Positions 36,236-44,743 of a DNA stretch of 64,000 nucleotides are shown here, piece by piece. The notes under the pieces were generated by a model that did no database searches, was not told the DNA's origin, and was given only the letters and a program-made list of their open reading frames with translations. This DNA comes from Chitinophaga silvatica (GTDB lineage: Bacteria > Bacteroidota > Bacteroidia > Chitinophagales > Chitinophagaceae), in contig NZ_QPMM01000007.1 of NCBI RefSeq assembly GCF_003419895.1, forward strand, positions 62,001 through 126,000, in the 5' to 3' direction. Within the stretch, counting starts at the first letter, position 1. Each line of letters begins with the position of its first letter. The translations under genes were made by a program, and so were the position numbers.

Positions 36236-37560
36236 TGCTTATTTAAGTTAAGTAAGGCATCAAAATCATCGGCTAATGAATCAGATGCTTCATCAATATA
36301 GTTGTTTTTGATAAGCCCACTTTCCTCATCAAGTATAGATTCGGCGCGGCCATTGCAGATTTGATATGCTGTAAAGGAATTAGGGTGGATGTTCGATGAT
36401 ACTATTTTTGATACAGTATCTTTAATTTCATTGTGTTGTTCGAAGGATAGTCGTTCATCTTTTCTAAATAAAGAATGATTACCAGTTAAGATAACCTTAT
36501 TAGCAAATAATAAGTTGTTTAGAGCTGATAAAATATAAGGGCTATGTGTGGTATAGGTATGTATAGAACCAAAATCTTCCCAATATGCTTCTCTACGTGT
36601 AGATTCAAGTTTTTTAATTAGTTCATATTGCGCCAAAGGGAACAAGTTTAACTCAGGTTCTTCTATAACAAATGATCTATGACCAGTACTTCCATAATGA
36701 TTTAAAACTGGAATTAATATAGGTAAAACACTTTGAATACCAGATGCAGCTTCAATTAATTTGATGCTATGTTCGTTGGTGGTGAATATTCGATCTTCAC
36801 CATTAACGCTTTTATATTTCAAATTCTCGTGTAAAAAACTTAAATCAATTTCATGAATCACAGACTTCTCTACTTCAGCTCCAAAAGCTAAAATATGCTT
36901 GGGTATTGGCACCTTATTGAGAAGTAAATTAAGAGACGAATTTTTTATAATATTAATAAAGCTCCTTTCAGCAGGAATGTATAAAGCTGTGTTTGTGCTT
37001 AAATCCATTTCTGTTTTTCTTAAAACTTCAATAATATGAGCTGTATTTTCTTTAGATAGATATTGAGCACTTTTTGGATTAAAAGTATTTTTATCAGTCT
37101 TATCGAGTATATCCTGAACCTTAAAGTTGATAAAAATAAATTTGTCAGTAATTTCCTTGATTAAAAGTATTAATGCATTCTTATTATCCGCAAAATTTAA
37201 GTTAAGTTCTTCAATTGTATCAATCTTCTGAAGAAGTTTTGGGGTATAATCTAATTGCCCATTACTATATTTTACATCATGTAATTCAGATGAAAAAATG
37301 ATTTCTGTATCTTTTTTAAGAAAACTTGATATATTATAATCTTCAAGTGCCTCAATAAAGGAAATAATCTTGGAGTCATTTACAGGACTACCTAATTTCT
37401 GAGTTTTCAAAAATTTCCTTGGGGCTTTTAGTATTGTCAACAATTTAGCCAAAGCACTTTTGCCACTGGCTTGAGGGCCAATGAAAACATTTACATTTCG
37501 AAGATCCAGATCTACAAACTCAATAGGCCCAAAATTCTTTACAAGAAGCTTAGATATCAT
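36220..37560 (-). CDS. ABC/SMC-like AAA ATPase, defence-type
   Basis: 446-residue ATPase of the AAA_15/AAA_21 type. Walker A is GPQASGKS at residues 28-35 in NVFIGPQASGKSALAKLL. The signature-like block is AASGIQSVLPIL at 271-282. Walker B FVIEEPELNLFP is at 297-308 with a doubled acidic pair Glu300-Glu301, and the H-loop-like THSPYIL follows at 338-344. There is no C-terminal TOPRIM domain, which separates it from OLD/GajA nucleases. Two 60-base lines I counted (36901-36960 and 37141-37200) have 15 and 14 G/C, well below the neighbours. It overlaps the nuclease-like gene by 16 bases. ATPases of this kind with a small nuclease partner are common in anti-phage systems such as Septu and Lamassu. 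Confidence 0.85.
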   Translation of the reverse strand: MISKLLVKNFGPIEFVDLDLRNVNVFIGPQASGKSALAKLLTILKAPRKFLKTQKLGSPVNDSKIISFIEALEDYNISSFLKKDTEIIFSSELHDVKYSNGQLDYTPKLLQKIDTIEELNLNFADNKNALILLIKEITDKFIFINFKVQDILDKTDKNTFNPKSAQYLSKENTAHIIEVLRKTEMDLSTNTALYIPAERSFINIIKNSSLNLLLNKVPIPKHILAFGAEVEKSVIHEIDLSFLHENLKYKSVNGEDRIFTTNEHSIKLIEAASGIQSVLPILIPVLNHYGSTGHRSFVIEEPELNLFPLAQYELIKKLESTRREAYWEDFGSIHTYTTHSPYILSALNNLLFANKVILTGNHSLFRKDERLSFEQHNEIKDTVSKIVSSNIHPNSFTAYQICNGRAESILDEESGLIKNNYIDEASDSLADDFDALLNLNKQWSNS

Positions 37561-37668
37561 ACAACAAATATACTATTCTATAAGTAAAGTAACTGATTAC
37601 TAGATAAGATAAAAGTTAACAATTTAAGGCTTTTTGCAAGAAAAATTGGCCTATTGTTTAATCTGGCG

Positions 37669-38346
37669 CTAGATTTTTTTCTTATATGCTTCCTCCATTT
37701 CCCGGTTTCCAATTTCCTTTGCCAGCTTTATTATTTTCTCCCTGATTCTGTCGTCATTTTTATTATACTCAAAAGCCAACGCTAACACTATTACGGAAAA
37801 GTTCTTATAGTCCTTACCTTTTTGAATTTCTCCTTCGTTCCTATAAGCATCTCCATATTCAAATGCAAGATCTGAAATGCCTTCCAGGTCCTGTATGGTC
37901 ATTGTTCTGATTGTCTGAGAAGTATCAAGCACAAATGCTTTATCAATATCAGATTTACCATCTTCTATTTTGCCTTTGTTAATTTTACACAACCCCAATT
38001 CCCGGATAGAGACAGCTGATTTATCATCAATCTTAAGATATCTCTCAAAAAATGGAATGGCTACATCAAATTGTTTGTCGATATAATAGCAATGTCCTAA
38101 AGCGCTAAAGATAACATAGTAACTCGAATCTATTTCGTATGCCTCCAGGAATTTAGCAATTGATTGTTTATTCAGATCGGATGCTCTTTCCCAATCCTGC
38201 TTATTCTGTGCCTCAATCGATTCCAGATTAATGGCAATACCCTCATTAAATATTTCAGTTGCTTTTTCTCTTTTGATCGCTGACTGATGGCAGGAAGTTA
38301 AAATGAACAGGGCGATTAATGTAACGCACAGAATGCTTGATTTCAT
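37669..38346 (-). CDS. TPR-type lipoprotein
   Basis: 225 residues; signal ends FILTSC, so a lipoprotein. The body is all-helical with 34-residue-like units: NEGIAINLESIEAQNKQDWERASDLNKQSI, SYYVIFSALGHCYYIDKQFDVAIPFFERYLKI, KSAVSIRELGLCKINKGKIEDGKSDIDKAFVL, which fit tetratricopeptide repeats. It would serve as a protein-protein scaffold in the envelope. It stands alone on the minus strand between the ATPase cassette and the divergent aldehyde dehydrogenase. Its partner is unknown, and it is not obviously part of the ATPase/nuclease unit, which starts 108 bases downstream. Confidence 0.8.
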   Translation of the reverse strand: MKSSILCVTLIALFILTSCHQSAIKREKATEIFNEGIAINLESIEAQNKQDWERASDLNKQSIAKFLEAYEIDSSYYVIFSALGHCYYIDKQFDVAIPFFERYLKIDDKSAVSIRELGLCKINKGKIEDGKSDIDKAFVLDTSQTIRTMTIQDLEGISDLAFEYGDAYRNEGEIQKGKDYKNFSVIVLALAFEYNKNDDRIREKIIKLAKEIGNREMEEAYKKKI

Positions 38347-38450
38347 AATTAAAAGATATCTGTTTTTTAAGATCGCTAAAAAGCTGCGGTTAATACTGTT
38401 TTTAATGTATTATGTTGATTTTCAATTGTTTTGAAAATAAAAATGAGCCA

Positions 38451-38490
38451 TACAACAAAGCAAATTTGAGCTGTATAACAAAGTGAATTT
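38451..38490. repeat. 23-base-spaced direct repeat upstream of aldehyde dehydrogenase
   Basis: TACAACAAAGCAAATTT (38451-38467) and TATAACAAAGTGAATTT (38474-38490) agree at 14 of 17 positions and are 23 bases apart, about two helical turns. This is the arrangement of an AraC-family dimer site. It lies 42 bases upstream of the dehydrogenase ATG. Confidence 0.55.
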
Positions 38491-38531
38491 ATCCAGGTTA
38501 GCTGAACTTTGTACCTGTAAATATAAAGAAT

Positions 38532-39947
38532 ATGAAAAGTATTAATAAAGGTTACATTAATGGAGAGTTTGTAACACTCAATGGAACACAGATCTTTGAT
38601 TTGATCAATCCAACTAATCATCAAAAGATCGGAGAAGTAACACTCGGGGATGAAAAAGATGTTCAACTAGCTGTTGCAGCTGCAAAAAAATCTTTTGAGT
38701 CATTTTCTAAAACAAGTATTGAAGAACGTATCAATCTTCTTAAAAATTTAAAAGCTGCTGTAAGTAAAAAGGAAAATGAACTAATAGAAGTGATGATCCT
38801 GGAGTATGGGGGAACACGTCAGTTTTGTACAATGAGCGTACAAAATGCACTGGCTTCTTTCGATAATGCTATTGAGACACTTCAACATTTCGAATTTCAA
38901 AGAACAGCCGGACATACACTGGTGCAGATGACTCCTGTAGGTGTTGTGGGTATTATTACCCCCTGGAATTCAAGCAATAGTTTTATCTGCAGTAAGCTGG
39001 CAACAGCTATCGCAGCAGGTTGTACTGTAGTGGTGAAACCAAGTGAAATGAGCGCACTTCAAACCCAACTGCTTACAGAATGTTTCCATGAAGCAGGATT
39101 GCCAAAAGGCTTGTACAATATGGTAAATGGTTTGGGAAATGTTGTAGGAAGTGCAATCACTAACCATCCCGATATCGCTAAAATATCCTTCACCGGTAGT
39201 ACCGTAACCGGAAAACAAATTGCCAAATCTGCTGTTGATACCGTAAAACGTGTAACATTGGAATTGGGCGGAAAATCGCCGAATATTATTCTGGAGGATG
39301 CAGATTTTAACCAGGCAATTCCACAGGCCGTTTTCGGCGCATATATGAACAGTGGTCAGGCTTGTATTGCTCCAACACGTTTATTGGTACCTAAATCCAA
39401 ACTGCAGGAAGTAAACGAAATTGCTAAAGCGGCTGCCGAACAAGTGGTAGTAGGTAACCCTGGTAATCAGGCAACAAATGTTGGCCCAATGGTGTCTGAA
39501 AAACAATATGAACGTGTACAAAGCTATATTCAGATCGGCCTGGATGAAGGTGCTACTTTACTCACAGGAGGCGTAGGTAAACCAGAAGGATTAGAGGACG
39601 GAAATTTCGTAAAAGCTACAATTTTTACCAATGTGCGTAACAATATGCGTATTGCACAGGAAGAGATTTTTGGGCCGGTGCTTTCTATTATTCCATATGA
39701 AAATGAAGCAGACGCAATTGCAATTGCTAATGATACCGTTTACGGACTGGCAGCATATGTAACCTCAGCCGACGAAAGCAGGGCCGTGAGTGTGGCATCG
39801 CAAATTGATGCAGGCAGGGTTTGTATAAATGGATTTAAACATGATCCCCTGGCTCCGTTCGGAGGATTTAAACAATCAGGGATTGGAAGAGAATTTGGGG
39901 CATTCGGATTAGAAGAATACCTCGAACCGAAGTCAATTATTCTTTAA
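38532..39947 (+). CDS. NAD(P)-dependent aldehyde dehydrogenase
   Basis: 471-residue cytoplasmic enzyme that oxidises an aldehyde to the acid. The general-base Glu244 is in VTLELGGKSP, the catalytic Cys278 in NSGQACIAPTR, the cofactor loop in FTGSTVTGKQIA near 219-231, and the oxyanion Asn146 in ITPWN. These cover all the catalytic elements, so it should be active. The family member is not resolved: the length and N-terminal pattern fit the betaine/aryl-aldehyde branch. It is followed by an AraC regulator after 59 bases, separated by a 15-bp hairpin, and preceded by a direct repeat that this regulator may bind. Confidence 0.94.
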   Translation: MKSINKGYINGEFVTLNGTQIFDLINPTNHQKIGEVTLGDEKDVQLAVAAAKKSFESFSKTSIEERINLLKNLKAAVSKKENELIEVMILEYGGTRQFCTMSVQNALASFDNAIETLQHFEFQRTAGHTLVQMTPVGVVGIITPWNSSNSFICSKLATAIAAGCTVVVKPSEMSALQTQLLTECFHEAGLPKGLYNMVNGLGNVVGSAITNHPDIAKISFTGSTVTGKQIAKSAVDTVKRVTLELGGKSPNIILEDADFNQAIPQAVFGAYMNSGQACIAPTRLLVPKSKLQEVNEIAKAAAEQVVVGNPGNQATNVGPMVSEKQYERVQSYIQIGLDEGATLLTGGVGKPEGLEDGNFVKATIFTNVRNNMRIAQEEIFGPVLSIIPYENEADAIAIANDTVYGLAAYVTSADESRAVSVASQIDAGRVCINGFKHDPLAPFGGFKQSGIGREFGAFGLEEYLEPKSIIL

Positions 39948-39955
39948 GTTTTATA

Positions 39956-39991
39956 TTTATGAACATAGCCTGCAAAGGCTATGTTCATAAA
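39956..39991. repeat. Perfect 15-bp hairpin between dehydrogenase and AraC genes
   Basis: TTTATGAACATAGCC (39956-39970) and GGCTATGTTCATAAA (39977-39991) are perfect complements around TGCAAA. There is no U tract after it, so a simple terminator is unlikely. It ends 15 bases before the AraC ATG, a place suited to limiting read-through or translation of the regulator. Confidence 0.65.
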
Positions 39992-40006
39992 TCACAATTA
40001 TAAAGT

Positions 40007-40804
40007 ATGTCTGAAGATCATAATTATATAAACTATAGCTGCTATTTCAATGCCTTCAGGGAAGGAGAACAGTTTGTATTGAATCATAGCTTGTCGATGA
40101 TTGTTTCAGGAGAAATGGAACTGAATGATGGTACAGTACAACGAGTTTTCAAAAAAGGGGATGTTTATCTTGCCCGGAAGAATCAGTTGCTGAAGTTTAT
40201 GAAAAAACCTACCGAAACAGAAGAGTTCAAGTCATTGTCGATTCAGTTTGGGGAAGATTTGCTTAAGGCAGTTAGTGCGCAGGAGGGATTTCATTTAGAT
40301 GAAAAATACAAAACTCCGGCATTCATAAATTTGTCTGACTCACAACATCTACGCTACTTCATGGAATCTTTGCTCCAGTATAAAGAATTATTGGAGAACA
40401 AAGCCCCCGAACTGTTGGAACTAAAACAGAAAGAAGCATTAATGTTATTGTTTGCATATGATAAGAATCTGAAAAAGGTATTGTTTGATTTTTCAGAGCC
40501 GCATAAATTAAATCTGGAAGAATTTATGCAGAAGAACTATCACTTTAATGTGAAGCTCGAGCGTTTTGCTTATCTGACTGGTAGAAGTCTTGCTACCTTT
40601 AAAAGAGATTTTAAGAAGATTTTTAATACTTCTCCGCGCAATTGGTTGCAACAACGAAGATTACAGGAAGCCTATTTCCTTATTACTCAAAAGCGGCAAA
40701 GGCCCAATGATATTTATATGGATTTAGGGTTTGAAGATTTATCGCATTTTTCTTTTACATTCAAAAAACAGTTTGGACACTCACCTTCGGAGCTTCTGAA
40801 GTAA
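40007..40804 (+). CDS. AraC-family transcriptional regulator
   Basis: 265-residue regulator. The N-terminal cupin-like part (HSLSMIVSGEMELNDGTVQRVFKKGDVYLARKNQLLKF) is followed by helices and the C-terminal double helix-turn-helix: FNVKLERFAYLTGRSLATFKRDFKKIFNTSPRNWLQQRRLQEAYFLI, then RPNDIYMDLGFEDLSHFSFTFKKQFGHSPSELL. This is the ExsA-like branch of AraC proteins common in Bacteroidota. It follows the aldehyde dehydrogenase on the same strand and probably controls it through the repeat at 38451-38490. A bidirectional terminator follows. The inducer may be the dehydrogenase substrate. Confidence 0.92.
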   Translation: MSEDHNYINYSCYFNAFREGEQFVLNHSLSMIVSGEMELNDGTVQRVFKKGDVYLARKNQLLKFMKKPTETEEFKSLSIQFGEDLLKAVSAQEGFHLDEKYKTPAFINLSDSQHLRYFMESLLQYKELLENKAPELLELKQKEALMLLFAYDKNLKKVLFDFSEPHKLNLEEFMQKNYHFNVKLERFAYLTGRSLATFKRDFKKIFNTSPRNWLQQRRLQEAYFLITQKRQRPNDIYMDLGFEDLSHFSFTFKKQFGHSPSELLK

Positions 40805-40833
40805 AAGGCAGGGGAGATTGCTCCCCCACCTTT
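40804..40833 (-). terminator. Terminator of the metal-uptake operon
   Basis: AAAGGCAGGGGAG (40804-40816) and CTCCCCCACCTTT (40821-40833) form a 13-bp stem with an ATTG loop. Read on the minus strand the two irregular pairs become G-U wobbles, and the stem is perfect; on the plus strand they are mismatches. It lies 6 bases past the DUF4625 stop and abuts the convergent AraC stop. Confidence 0.65.
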
Positions 40834-40838
40834 GAGAC

Positions 40839-41552
40839 TCAGGGTTTATCAAAATGAGTTTCGAATTCCTTTTGTTTTCCTGCCTGATCAATTACATTCA
40901 GATGCACATGATAATGTCCTGCGGGCGCTTCACTGACATTAATGTGTTTGTGCAGATGATAGGTCGATTGTCCAACCATTGCTGCATCTGTATAGCTCAT
41001 AGTTTTTTCCCACTTGCCATGGATCTCCACTTCAACTTTAGCAATCTTATTGGGGGCATTAATATCAGCTTCCAGGTGCAGATCGGTGCCGGCACTTCCG
41101 AGTGCTACTTCAAAACCTATAGCGGTAGGCAGTGAAGGATCGGTTTTAATTTCTATGTCGGAATCAAATACCTTCTTCATTCCTTTCTGATCAGTTACTA
41201 CCAGGTGAAGGCGGTATTGGCCGGTAGCAGTTTCGGCCGGAATCACGATATGCTTATGAAATTCGGCATTTTTCAAACCCGCAAAACCGGTAGTATATAC
41301 AGAATCATATTTCCATCCAGTGCCTGATACCGGCTGAATAGTTAATTGTATACTGGCAATATTTCCAGGTGCAGTTACCTGTGCTTCTACATGGATGTCG
41401 GAGCCTGTATAAGCAATCTTATTATTGCCTGATCCAATTTCAATTGCGTCCATAGAAGGACCAGGTGCTACCTCTTCTTTGTCTTTAGTACAGGCGGTAA
41501 ATAAAACTGACATTACAACTACCGGAATAAACCATTTAGAAATACGTCTCAT
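40839..41552 (-). CDS. DUF4625 lipoprotein, two repeats, His-rich
   Basis: 237-residue lipoprotein (signal ends LFTAC). It contains two copies of a DUF4625-type beta-sandwich, roughly residues 35-135 and 142-235: compare HIVIPAETATGQYRLHLVVTDQKGMKKVFDS with HINVSEAPAGHYHVHLNVIDQAGKQKEFET. The second copy is rich in histidine (STYHLHKHIN, GHYHVHLN), as in metal-binding surfaces. It is the last gene of a four-gene unit with a TonB receptor and a Cys/His-rich small protein. A role in catching a transition metal and handing it to the receptor is the best inference. Confidence 0.82.
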   Translation of the reverse strand: MRRISKWFIPVVVMSVLFTACTKDKEEVAPGPSMDAIEIGSGNNKIAYTGSDIHVEAQVTAPGNIASIQLTIQPVSGTGWKYDSVYTTGFAGLKNAEFHKHIVIPAETATGQYRLHLVVTDQKGMKKVFDSDIEIKTDPSLPTAIGFEVALGSAGTDLHLEADINAPNKIAKVEVEIHGKWEKTMSYTDAAMVGQSTYHLHKHINVSEAPAGHYHVHLNVIDQAGKQKEFETHFDKP

Positions 41553-41588
41553 ACATTGTTTGTTTTTATTGTTTATAAATAGAGTTGA

Positions 41589-42074
41589 TTACTTGATTTT
41601 GATGCTTAAGCCCTTAATAGTTTGCCAACCTGCAGCATCCGTTAGCATAATCATGAAATGATAATCGCCCGGATCTATATCTCCGGGAATGGAAATCTCT
41701 GTATTCGTCTGATAGCTGGAAACCTTATCCGGAATAGGAAAGGATTTGATATAGAGGAAGGGATTGACAGGGCCCTTAATGGGGTCCATTTCACAGCTGT
41801 TAACTTCTGTACTATGAGAGTGATGATCGAAGTTGTGGTGAATATCGATGGAATAGGAGCCTAACTGCATATTATCTTTCAGCAAGGCTTTAAATACAAT
41901 TGTTTCTCCCCGGGTTAGTACACTGCATTGTTTGGGAAATGCATCTGCATGCGTAACATCGATGGTCGGATATTCGGTGTCGATTTCTTTATCATCTTTT
42001 GTACAGCCACTTAAAGACATCAAACCTAGCAGACCACAACCAATGAGGGTCTTTGAAAAATTTTGATTTCTCAT
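41589..42074 (-). CDS. DUF4625 lipoprotein, single domain, His-rich
   Basis: 161-residue lipoprotein (signal ends LSGC). One DUF4625-like domain with the stretch DIHHNFDHHSHSTEVNSC, holding six histidines and a cysteine in 18 residues, which strongly suggests metal binding. The C-terminal strands (TEISIPGDIDPGDYHFMIMLTDAAGWQTIKGLSIKIK) match those of the neighbouring DUF4625 gene, so the two are paralogues. It starts 5 bases after the TonB receptor stop, and the sister gene starts 36 bases further on, all on one strand. Confidence 0.83.
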   Translation of the reverse strand: MRNQNFSKTLIGCGLLGLMSLSGCTKDDKEIDTEYPTIDVTHADAFPKQCSVLTRGETIVFKALLKDNMQLGSYSIDIHHNFDHHSHSTEVNSCEMDPIKGPVNPFLYIKSFPIPDKVSSYQTNTEISIPGDIDPGDYHFMIMLTDAAGWQTIKGLSIKIK

Positions 42075-42079
42075 AATTA

Positions 42080-44269
42080 TTAATTTTTCTCTTCTTTTAT
42101 TTTGAAAGGAAATCTCAGGCTCAGAACAATATTTCGCCCTTGTTCGGGTAGTTCAATCAACCTGTAAAAGCTTGTATGATTCAGGTACCGGGTATTCAGA
42201 ATATTTTGTACCTGCATACTCAATTGTACCTCTTGTTTGTTTAGAGATATGTTGCTGCCTGCCTGAAAATTGAATACCTGGTAACCAGGTGTTTTTTTCT
42301 CTGGCGGAACAATATTGTTTTGAGAACCTGTGATCCTGTAATCCAGAGAGAAGTAGGGTTTTGAAAAATACTTTCCTGAAGCGGGCGACCAGGTTAGATT
42401 AAGAAGGATTGATTGTGGCGGTGAAAAAGGAAGGGTATATCCTTTTTTATTCCCGGACAATTGCTTTGCATACAAATATTCTCCACTAACCTCAGTTGTA
42501 AGGCTTTTTATGACTTTATACTTGGCCTGGATCTCACCTCCATACCTCAGCACTTTGCTTTGGGCATATTGAAACACCTGATTACCGGCTCCATAATCGT
42601 AATCATGATAGGGAGTAGGATTGAGATAAATATAGTTGGGGAAGTAGTTATAAAAAGGGCTTACTAATACAGACCATTTGCTGGCGTTCCAACCCATGCT
42701 GAGATCTACCTGGTAGGATTGTTCGGGAGCCAGGGTAGGATCACCTTTCTCGTAGCTAAAGTAATGATAGTTTACCCCATTGGCCGATAGCTCCTTTGCA
42801 ATCGGCATCCTGAAGCTTTTTCCAATATTTAGTTTTGTATTGAATTTATCGGCATTATAATTCAGACCAGCCGACCAAACCCAGCTTTGAAAGGTTCTTT
42901 GAAGATTCTCTGCTCTTGTTAGTTTTTGAGAGATAGTTTCGTTGTTTTGATCTATGGTTGAAGGAAACCAATCTATATACTCTTGCATTTTCAACATGCC
43001 ATAATCGTAACGCATGGCGGCATGCAGCAAGAAAGAGTTATTAATTGTAATCTTATCGTATAGGAAAATACCCGTATTGTATTGCCGGAATCCTGGCACC
43101 AGAAAGCTCCAGCCGCCAATATTATTATCCTGGTATTCGCTATTGATTCCGGCAGTAAAGGCATGAAGGCCAACCTGGAAATAATCCCGTAAATTCACAG
43201 AATAAACTTGTTTGTTAAACTCTCTTTCGAGGTTAACAGGAATATTTAGGGTATCGGGATAAATAGGGGGCATATAACCATGATTAACGTATTGGTTATA
43301 CTCCTGTCTGAAGTTTTTCTGATAGCCAAGATCAATTTCAATCCGGTGATGATTAAGCTCAAGAGTATTTCTATTGATGATTTTAAAATGATTTACCTCC
43401 TGGCTGGGCTGTAATATATCTCTGTTAGATTTGTCGTGAAGGGTTGTGTTTACTCTGCGGGGTTCCAGCCCGTGTGCATTGGCAAAGAATCCACTTTTGT
43501 TGAATACATTACTTATATAAAACAGAGATTTAAATTGGTTTCCGATGTAGCCGCCGGAAAGATGCAGACCTGATTCTCTCCCGGCTGTATTTCTGAGAAA
43601 ATTTTTATGTAATCCTACAGCATAGTTGTATATGTGTACAGTATCGGTGGGCACGCGGTAGTCGGCATATTCCTGGAAAGTAATACGCCCATTGATCATC
43701 CATTTCCTGCTCCGTGCGTATAAGTTTGCTGAGCCGCCATATAGGTTGTTGTTAGATTTGCCTACTAAATCTACAGATCCGCCAATTGTATTTATAGAAG
43801 GTAGAGGTGCAGGATTTGTGTTAATTACTCCGGCGATGGCATCAGAGCCATACATGAAAGAGGCAGTGCCTTTAATCAATTCTACTTGATAAGTGGCAAA
43901 CTGGTCGAGCTCCAGACCATGATCTGCTCCCCATTGCTGTCCTTCATGTTTGATCCCATTCTCAACTACCACTACTCTGTTGAATCCCAGGCCACGGATA
44001 AGGGGTTTTGACTGGCCGGAACCAATGCCAATTGTTTTAATACCAGGTAGGCGCTCCAGCGATTTCATAAGGCTGCCTCCCAGATGTTGCCGGATATAGT
44101 CGGCCTTTATGATTTCAATATTTAATGATTCTTCGCTTTTTCTAATCTCTGTACGATTAGCTTGTGCGACTACTTCCTTAAGAACGTGTTCTTTCTGAAC
44201 GGGAGATTGTGCATCTGCAATGGCCACAATTAATAGCCATAGTAGCAGAATATAGTATTTCTTGAGCAT
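42080..44269 (-). CDS. TonB-dependent receptor, metal-type (ZnuD-like)
   Basis: About 729 residues. The ATG at 44269 (MLKKYYILLLWLLIVAIADAQ) gives a clean signal peptide; a longer frame to 44338 would add 23 residues without function. After it comes the TonB box/plug (VVAQANRTEIRKSEESLNIE, IRGLGFNRVVVVENGIKHEGQQWGADHGLELDQFATYQVELIKGTASFMYGSDAIAGVINT) and a barrel ending ...NIVLSLRFPFKIKEEKN. No carboxypeptidase-like or STN domain is present, so it is not of the SusC type. The GADHG motif in the plug and the His-rich partners suggest a transition-metal (zinc, copper or similar) receptor such as ZnuD, but the metal is not proven. Confidence 0.88.
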   Translation of the reverse strand: MLKKYYILLLWLLIVAIADAQSPVQKEHVLKEVVAQANRTEIRKSEESLNIEIIKADYIRQHLGGSLMKSLERLPGIKTIGIGSGQSKPLIRGLGFNRVVVVENGIKHEGQQWGADHGLELDQFATYQVELIKGTASFMYGSDAIAGVINTNPAPLPSINTIGGSVDLVGKSNNNLYGGSANLYARSRKWMINGRITFQEYADYRVPTDTVHIYNYAVGLHKNFLRNTAGRESGLHLSGGYIGNQFKSLFYISNVFNKSGFFANAHGLEPRRVNTTLHDKSNRDILQPSQEVNHFKIINRNTLELNHHRIEIDLGYQKNFRQEYNQYVNHGYMPPIYPDTLNIPVNLEREFNKQVYSVNLRDYFQVGLHAFTAGINSEYQDNNIGGWSFLVPGFRQYNTGIFLYDKITINNSFLLHAAMRYDYGMLKMQEYIDWFPSTIDQNNETISQKLTRAENLQRTFQSWVWSAGLNYNADKFNTKLNIGKSFRMPIAKELSANGVNYHYFSYEKGDPTLAPEQSYQVDLSMGWNASKWSVLVSPFYNYFPNYIYLNPTPYHDYDYGAGNQVFQYAQSKVLRYGGEIQAKYKVIKSLTTEVSGEYLYAKQLSGNKKGYTLPFSPPQSILLNLTWSPASGKYFSKPYFSLDYRITGSQNNIVPPEKKTPGYQVFNFQAGSNISLNKQEVQLSMQVQNILNTRYLNHTSFYRLIELPEQGRNIVLSLRFPFKIKEEKN

Positions 44270-44395
44270 ACAGTAGTAAGCCTTACAGGTGGTTGCCTGC
44301 AAAGAAGAATTAGACCGCATTCCCGTTGGGAAATGCAAAAATTAGATAGTGAGTACTAACAGGAGTGGCTACCTGAAAATGATGGATAACAGGAA

Positions 44396-44740
44396 TTAAA
44401 ATAAGGTAGGTGGGCCTTTATTGCTAAAGGCATTGAGAGTCATTTTATAGATTCCCGCGCAGGTTGGTCTGCTATATTCTATAGGGGCAGGTAGTAATGA
44501 AGTAAAAACAGGAGGATACGGTAAATCAAATTCTTTTCCCTGATGATGTGCATAGTCGCTACATCCTTTACAGACTGAAGAAACAGAACTGGATTTATGA
44601 TCCATAAAATTCTCATAATGTTCTGTGCAGGTATGAGAATGAATTAGTGGGAGAAATGTAACATACATAAAGGAAACCAGTAGCAGCAAGGATATTGCCT
44701 GTTTACTGGCCTCTATTATATGTAATTTCAGTTTGTTCAT
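44396..44740 (-). CDS. Small Cys/His-rich membrane protein of metal locus
   Basis: 114 residues. A basic N-terminus is followed by a hydrophobic helix (AISLLLLVSFMYVTFLPLIHS), then HTCTEHYENFMDHK and CKGCSDYAHHQG, which give four cysteines or histidines in CxxC and HxH arrangements. A proline-rich tail follows. This pattern occurs next to metal-related TonB receptors in Bacteroidota and suggests binding or sensing of a metal. It is the first gene of the unit, 126 bases before the receptor start. The 15-base inverted repeat TGCAAC-N3-GTTGCA lies just upstream of its ATG. The family name is not certain. Confidence 0.7.
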   Translation of the reverse strand: MNKLKLHIIEASKQAISLLLLVSFMYVTFLPLIHSHTCTEHYENFMDHKSSSVSSVCKGCSDYAHHQGKEFDLPYPPVFTSLLPAPIEYSRPTCAGIYKMTLNAFSNKGPPTLF

Positions 44741-44743
44741 TTA

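Noticed and set aside
36220..37560. OLD-family nuclease or GajA identity for the ATPase
   Set aside because: These have a C-terminal TOPRIM domain; this protein ends about 100 residues after the H-loop-like motif with no TOPRIM motif.
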